From: Acidisphaera sp.
GTDB lineage: Bacteria > Pseudomonadota > Alphaproteobacteria > Acetobacterales > Acetobacteraceae
Length of the DNA stretch: 48,316 nt
NCBI GenBank assembly: GCA_019240395.1
Contig: JAFAYM010000165.1
Coordinates: 1 to 48,316, forward strand
Direction: 5' to 3'
A program made the position numbers and the translations under genes. Under the pieces are notes generated by a model. The model saw only the letters and a list, made by a program, of their open reading frames with translations. It did no database searches and was not told the DNA's origin. Positions 44,696-48,316 of the stretch are shown here, piece after piece (position 1 is the stretch's first letter; the number at the start of each line of letters is the position of its first letter).

Positions 44696-45619
44696 ATGCG
44701 CATCCTCGTGGTCGGTGCCGGATCGACCGGCGGCTATTTCGGAGGCCGCCTGGCTCAGGCCGGGCGCGACGTTACCTTTCTCGTCCGGCCCGCCCGCGCA
44801 CGGCACCTGCGCGAGCACGGCCTGCAGATCGTCAGCCCGCACGGCGATGCCGCCCTGGCGCCGGCCATCGTGACCGCACCGGAGATCGCGGCGCCGTTCG
44901 ATGTCGTGCTGCTGGCCGTCAAGGCCTTCGCCCTCGATGCGGCGCTCGACGACATGGCTCCCGCGGTCGGCGCCGGGACGATGATCGTGCCGACCTTGAA
45001 CGGCATGCGGCATGTGGATGCGCTGCGCGCCCGCTTCGGCGAGCCTTGCGTGCTCGGCGGCGTCTGCAAGATCGCCGCGACCGTCGACGAGCAGGGCCGC
45101 ATCGTCCAGCTCGCGAAATTCCAGGAGCTCGCCTATGGCGAACTGAGCGGCGAGACCTCCGATCGCACAAGCCGGCTCGATGCGGTGATGCAGGGCGCGG
45201 GGTTCGAGGCCCGGCTCTCGCCGATGATCGAGCGCGAGATGTGGGAGAAATGGGTGCTCCTCGCCGCGCTCGGCGCGATCACCTGCCTGATGCGCGGCAC
45301 GGTCGGCGAGATCGAGGCGGCGCCGGGCGGCATCGACTTCGCCCTCGGCGTGCTGGCCGAATGCGTCGCGATTGCCGCGGCCTCGGGGCAGCCGCCGCGC
45401 GATGACGTCGTGGCGAATGCCCGAGCGACGCTGACCGCCAAGGGCTCGTCCTTCGCCTCATCGATGTACCGCGACCTCGTGCAGGGAAGCGCGATCGAGG
45501 CCGACCAGATCGTCGGCGACATGCTGGCCCGCGCGCGCCGCGCCAGCGTGTCCACGCCGCTGCTGGCGACGGCCTACACGCATCTCGCCGTCTATCAGAA
45601 CCGGCTCTCCGCCCGATGA
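44696..45619 (+). CDS. 2-dehydropantoate 2-reductase family protein (PanE/ApbA-like)
   Basis: NADPH-dependent keto-acid reductase of 307 residues. The Rossmann motif is GAGSTGGYFGGRLAQAG (residues 7-23) with VTFLVRP after it. Conserved lysine segments LLAVKAFALDAAL and EMWEKWVLLAALGAITC follow, and the C-terminal half has SSFASSMYRDLVQGSAIEAD. Several paralogues of PanE act on other 2-keto acids, and the adjacent aminotransferase suggests a catabolic variant, so I leave the symbol blank. ATG 44696; its stop overlaps the next gene (ATGA). Confidence 0.92.
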   Translation: MRILVVGAGSTGGYFGGRLAQAGRDVTFLVRPARARHLREHGLQIVSPHGDAALAPAIVTAPEIAAPFDVVLLAVKAFALDAALDDMAPAVGAGTMIVPTLNGMRHVDALRARFGEPCVLGGVCKIAATVDEQGRIVQLAKFQELAYGELSGETSDRTSRLDAVMQGAGFEARLSPMIEREMWEKWVLLAALGAITCLMRGTVGEIEAAPGGIDFALGVLAECVAIAAASGQPPRDDVVANARATLTAKGSSFASSMYRDLVQGSAIEADQIVGDMLARARRASVSTPLLATAYTHLAVYQNRLSAR

Positions 45620-46299
45620 CGGGCTGGCGGATCGCGGCTGCGGCCGCCGCGATCGCGCTGCTGGGCGGCCGGGCGGACGCGCAGACGCCACCGCCATCCG
45701 ACACGCTGCTGCACCTCTCGACGACCGGCACCGTGCAGGTGTCGCCCGACCAGCTGGTCGCCGATCTGGTGGCGCAGAGCACGTCCCCCTCCGCCGCGGC
45801 GGCGCAGCGCCGGGTCAACGCGCTGATCGCCGACGGCATGAAAATGGCACAGGGTATTGCCGGCGTGGACGTTCGCGCGATCGGCTACTCGGTTGCACCG
45901 GGCGACGACAAGCGCACGAGTTGGGTGGCACAGCAGACCCTGGAGCTGCGCGGCGCGGACGGGCCGTCGCTGCTCGATCTCGCCGGCCGGCTGCAGGAGC
46001 ACGGTCTGGCGGCGGCGGCACTCGACTGGCAGCTTTCGCCGGCGCTGCGCCGCCGTGCGCATGACGATGCGACCATCGCGGCGCTCAAGGAGATGCAGGC
46101 GCGCGCGGCATCGGCGGCGGCGGCGCTCGGCCTGCACATCGACCATCTCCAGGACGTTCGCCTCGACGGTCCGGTGTATCAGCCGCGGCCGATGATGGCG
46201 ATGGCGCGAGCGGCCTCTCCGGCGCCGGCGCCGCAGGCCACCGCCGCACCGGAGGACGTGACGGCCAACGTCTCCGCCGATCTGGTGCTGCGGCCCTAA
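45616..46299 (+). CDS. SIMPL-domain periplasmic protein
   Basis: Protein of 227 residues with a signal peptide (WRIAAAAAAIALLGGRADAQ, cleavage near residue 23). The SIMPL domain follows: LLHLSTTGTVQVSPDQL, then VRAIGYSVAPGDDKR, a LQEHGLAAAALDWQLS block and EMQARAASAAAALGLHID. The C-terminus is Pro/Ala-rich. SIMPL proteins are poorly understood periplasmic or outer-membrane-linked proteins. It overlaps the PanE-like gene by 4 bases and shares its stop bases with the convergent Uma2 gene. Confidence 0.88.
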   Translation: MTGWRIAAAAAAIALLGGRADAQTPPPSDTLLHLSTTGTVQVSPDQLVADLVAQSTSPSAAAAQRRVNALIADGMKMAQGIAGVDVRAIGYSVAPGDDKRTSWVAQQTLELRGADGPSLLDLAGRLQEHGLAAAALDWQLSPALRRRAHDDATIAALKEMQARAASAAAALGLHIDHLQDVRLDGPVYQPRPMMAMARAASPAPAPQATAAPEDVTANVSADLVLRP

Positions 46300-46862
46300 T
46301 CGGGCTCGGCCGCGAGCTCGATGTCGGCGTAGATCTCGGCCAGCGGAAGCTCGATGCCGATCTCCGGCATGCGCAGAACCGCCGCAGTGTCGGCGGCGAT
46401 CTCGGCGACCCAGTCCTCGCCCTTGCGCGCAAAGACGATCGCGCCGGCATGGCTCTGCTGCAGAACGACGTAGCGCTGGATGGACGGCGTGGCGCGATAC
46501 TCCGCGTTCTTCACCACCAGATCGTCGTTGGCGGTGCTGTCGCTCAGGATCTCGAACACGACGACGGGTTCGGCAACCACTTTGGCGCGTGGCTCGACCG
46601 GGGTGCAGACGACGAAGGCATCGGGATAGCGGATGCGACCGGCGACGGCGATCTTGAGCTCGCTGCCGTAGACGCGGCACGGCCTTCCCCGCAAGGCCGT
46701 CCGCAGAGCGCCGATCAGGTTCACCTGGATGCCGGCGTGGGCTGCCGTCACTCCGACCATCGCGACCGGTCGAAAGCCGTCGAACTCGTAGCGCAGCTCC
46801 TGCCGATCCTCCCAGGCGAGGAACTGCTGGACAGTCATCGGCTTCTGCAGCGCGATGTTCAT
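46296..46862 (-). CDS. Uma2 (DUF820) family putative nuclease
   Basis: Protein of 188 residues with the PD-(D/E)xK-like Uma2 core. It opens MTVQQFLAWEDRQELRYEF; nuclease-site segments are YPDAFVVCTP and VVFEILSDST followed by a VVKNAEY lysine. Uma2 proteins are very common in cyanobacteria and some others, and their role is unknown. ATG 46862 lacks a ribosome site; the second Met (46838) is possible. It converges on the SIMPL gene with the two stops sharing CTAA. A repeat region precedes it. Confidence 0.85.
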   Translation of the reverse strand: MNIALQKPMTVQQFLAWEDRQELRYEFDGFRPVAMVGVTAAHAGIQVNLIGALRTALRGRPCRVYGSELKIAVAGRIRYPDAFVVCTPVEPRAKVVAEPVVVFEILSDSTANDDLVVKNAEYRATPSIQRYVVLQQSHAGAIVFARKGEDWVAEIAADTAAVLRMPEIGIELPLAEIYADIELAAEPD

Positions 46863-46890
46863 GGTGTAGTGTAACACTCGTGAGAAAGAC

Positions 46891-47020
46891 AGGCGAGGGG
46901 CTCTGCCCCTCGACCCCGCTGGTGTCCGTCGACCCCAGACCCCATCACTAAGTAACGGATTCCAAAGGCTACGCCTTTGGTGGGGGGTCGAGGGGGGCAA
47001 AGCCCCCTCGCCTCGCTTCC
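46891..47020. repeat. Compound intergenic repeat: copies 4 and 5 around a hairpin
   Basis: 46891-46945 matches the 868 copy (GAGGGGCTCTGCCCCTCGA, GCTGGTGTCCGTCGACCCC, AGACCCCAT). 46962-46980 is a perfect hairpin CCAAAGGC-TAC-GCCTTTGG. 46981-47020 is an inverted GGGGGGCAAAGCCCCCTCG form. The gap 46863-47066 contains nothing else but the ribosome site GGAGGA before 47067. Confidence 0.82.
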
Positions 47021-47066
47021 TTCTTGGTTGCACTATGACCGGCACACACGCCCCGGAGGAAAACAC

Positions 47067-47996
47067 ATGACACCGTCACCTGGCCGGCAGCTCAAGGAGC
47101 TGATCAACGCCCCCGGCATCCTCGTCATGCCGGGCGTGTTCGACGGCTTCAGCGCGCGCCTTGTCGAGAGCCTGGGCTACAAGGCGGGCAGCGTGTCCGG
47201 CGCCGGATTGAGCGAGACCAATCTCGGCTGGGCCGATGTCGGCGTCATGGGATACGAGGAGAACTTGCACGCCTCCGCCGCCCTCGCCGCATGCTGCTCC
47301 ATTCCGCTGCAGGCCGACGGCGACACCGGCTACGGCAACGCCATCAACGTCTACTTCACCGTGCAGGGTTTCGAGCGCGCCGGCCTCGCCGGGCTGATGA
47401 TCGAGGACCAGGTCTGGCCCAAGCGCTGCGGCCACATGGCGGGCAAGCAGGTGATCTCGGCGGAGGAGGGCAGGGAGAAGATCCAGGCCGCCGCCGAAGC
47501 GCGCCGCGACCCCGATTTCGTCATCAAGGCGCGCACCGACGCGACCGCCATCCACGGCGTCGGCGAAGCGATCCGCCGGCTCAACCTCTACGCCGAGGCC
47601 GGCGCCGATCTGCTGTTCGCCGACGCCCTGCTCTCCGCCGAGGACATCCGCACGGTGGCGCAGAACGTCGCCAAGCCGCTCGCCGTCAACATGGGCTTCG
47701 GCATCCGCCAGCGGCCGACCACGCCGCTGCTCTCCGCCCGCCAGCTCGAAGACATGGGCGTCGCCGCCGTCTCCTATCCGCGCCTGCTGACCGCCGCGGC
47801 CATCCAGGGCATGAAGAACGCGCTGGCGGTGCTGGATCAGTCGCTGACCGAAGGGCGGGTGATCGACCGGCCGGACCTGCTGGTCTCCTTCGACGAGCTA
47901 AACACGCTCATGGGGCTGCCGAAGATCCGCGAAATGGAGCAGCGGTTCCTCGGCGCGTCGGCCCCGGCCGAAGCACCCGAGCGGAAGCGCGCCTGA
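47067..47996 (+). CDS. Isocitrate lyase/PEP mutase family enzyme (methylisocitrate-lyase-like)
   Basis: TIM-barrel lyase of 309 residues. The family catalytic signature KRCGHM (residues 118-123 region, K-R/K-C-G-H) and the metal-binding ADGDTGYGN are both present. Other segments are PGVFDGFSARLVES, GLMIEDQVWPKRC and DFVIKARTDAT. It cleaves a carbon-carbon bond or decarboxylates an oxaloacetate-type acid; 2-methylisocitrate lyase is one option, oxaloacetate decarboxylase or carboxyphosphonoenolpyruvate-type enzymes are others. ATG 47067 has GGAGGA. Its stop overlaps the aconitase start (TGATG), pointing to a linked tricarboxylate route. Confidence 0.9.
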   Translation: MTPSPGRQLKELINAPGILVMPGVFDGFSARLVESLGYKAGSVSGAGLSETNLGWADVGVMGYEENLHASAALAACCSIPLQADGDTGYGNAINVYFTVQGFERAGLAGLMIEDQVWPKRCGHMAGKQVISAEEGREKIQAAAEARRDPDFVIKARTDATAIHGVGEAIRRLNLYAEAGADLLFADALLSAEDIRTVAQNVAKPLAVNMGFGIRQRPTTPLLSARQLEDMGVAAVSYPRLLTAAAIQGMKNALAVLDQSLTEGRVIDRPDLLVSFDELNTLMGLPKIREMEQRFLGASAPAEAPERKRA

Positions 47997-48316
47997 TGCA
48001 ACGCGACAGCTTCGCGACGCGCCGGCAGCTGGCCGTCGGCGATGCCCGCTACACCTATTTCAGCCTGCCGGATCTGGCCCGCGCCACCGGGGCCGCGCTC
48101 GATCGCCTGCCCTTCTCGCTTCGGGTGCTGCTGGAAAACCTGCTGCGCAACGAGGACGGGATCACCGTCAGCCCCGAGGAAATCCGCGCCCTGGCCGCCT
48201 GGAGCCCGGATGCCGCGGGCGCGGAGCAGGAGGTCGCGTTCTACCCGGCGCGTGTCCTGATGCCGGATTCCTCGGGCGTGCCGCTGCTCGTCGATCTGGC
48301 GGCGCTGCGCGACGCG
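47996..48316 (+). CDS. Aconitase family protein (AcnA-like), N-terminal part only
   Basis: First 107 residues, cut by the right edge. It matches the AcnA N-terminus: YTYFSLPDLARATG, LPFSLRVLLENLLRNEDG and EEIRALAAWSPD. Where normal AcnA has RVLMQDFTGVPAVVD, this reads RVLMPDSSGVPLLVD. The Gln of MQD corresponds to an active-site residue of mitochondrial aconitase (Gln72), here Pro, so the substrate is probably not plain citrate. It overlaps the upstream lyase by one base. The iron-sulfur cysteines lie beyond the edge. It is likely a paralogue of the house-keeping aconitase. Confidence 0.85.
   Translation, partial: MQRDSFATRRQLAVGDARYTYFSLPDLARATGAALDRLPFSLRVLLENLLRNEDGITVSPEEIRALAAWSPDAAGAEQEVAFYPARVLMPDSSGVPLLVDLAALRDA

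Overview
The window is high-GC, tightly packed bacterial chromosome from an alphaproteobacterium, most likely a Rhodospirillales/Acetobacteraceae-type organism. That placement is inferred from the order rplU-rpmA-obgE-proB-proA-nadD-rsfS-rlmH-gpmI-envC-ctpA-yibQ-rppH, an EcfG-like stress promoter and DUF4169; no 16S gene is present.

Layout. (1) 1-5419, minus strand: an enolase-superfamily dehydratase followed by a peptide-type ABC importer (binding protein, two permeases, an ATPase cut by the window edge). (2) 5570-8393, plus: amino-acid-type binding protein and permease without an ATPase, then an exonuclease III homologue and a DUF1810 protein. (3) 8517-16854, plus: an M81 (MlrC-like) metallopeptidase and a complete second peptide-type ABC importer, interrupted by a type-1 (LivK-like) binding-protein gene. 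(4) 17268-19976, plus: a visibly lower-GC two-gene block encoding a fumarate-reductase-like flavoprotein and an SdhB-like iron-sulfur protein that keeps the [2Fe-2S] and [4Fe-4S] ligands but has lost all three [3Fe-4S] cysteines. (5) 19990-22206, minus: HAD hydrolase, MetE-core protein, tRNA-Ser(CGA). (6) 22407-35520, plus: the conserved housekeeping block (ribosomal proteins, Obg, proline synthesis, NAD synthesis, ribosome silencing, RlmH, phosphoglycerate mutase, EnvC, CtpA, YibQ, RppH), with an orphan BrnA antitoxin inserted and a GT8-like transferase at the end. (7) 35521-36784: repeat-rich intergenic DNA with a lipoprotein and a DUF4169 gene. (8) 36785-41386: a CysD with no CysN, and a GT2/GT4 glycosyltransferase pair. 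(9) 41449-42065: tRNA-Gln and a stress-type CsbD operon. (10) 42378-48316: GH1-like protein, class IV aminotransferase, PanE-like reductase, SIMPL protein, Uma2 nuclease, a PEP-mutase/isocitrate-lyase family enzyme and the start of a divergent aconitase.

How the genes relate. The two peptide-type importers each sit beside a catabolic enzyme (acid-sugar-dehydratase-like; peptidase), suggesting uptake coupled to degradation. The lyase/aconitase pair overlaps by one base and probably handles one tricarboxylic acid. Families of hairpin-rich intergenic repeats recur throughout and in two places appear to supply the start codon of a gene. The strongest candidate for something undescribed is the orphan flavoprotein/iron-sulfur pair, whose combined residue losses point to a soluble enzyme with a different substrate and electron partner from succinate dehydrogenase.
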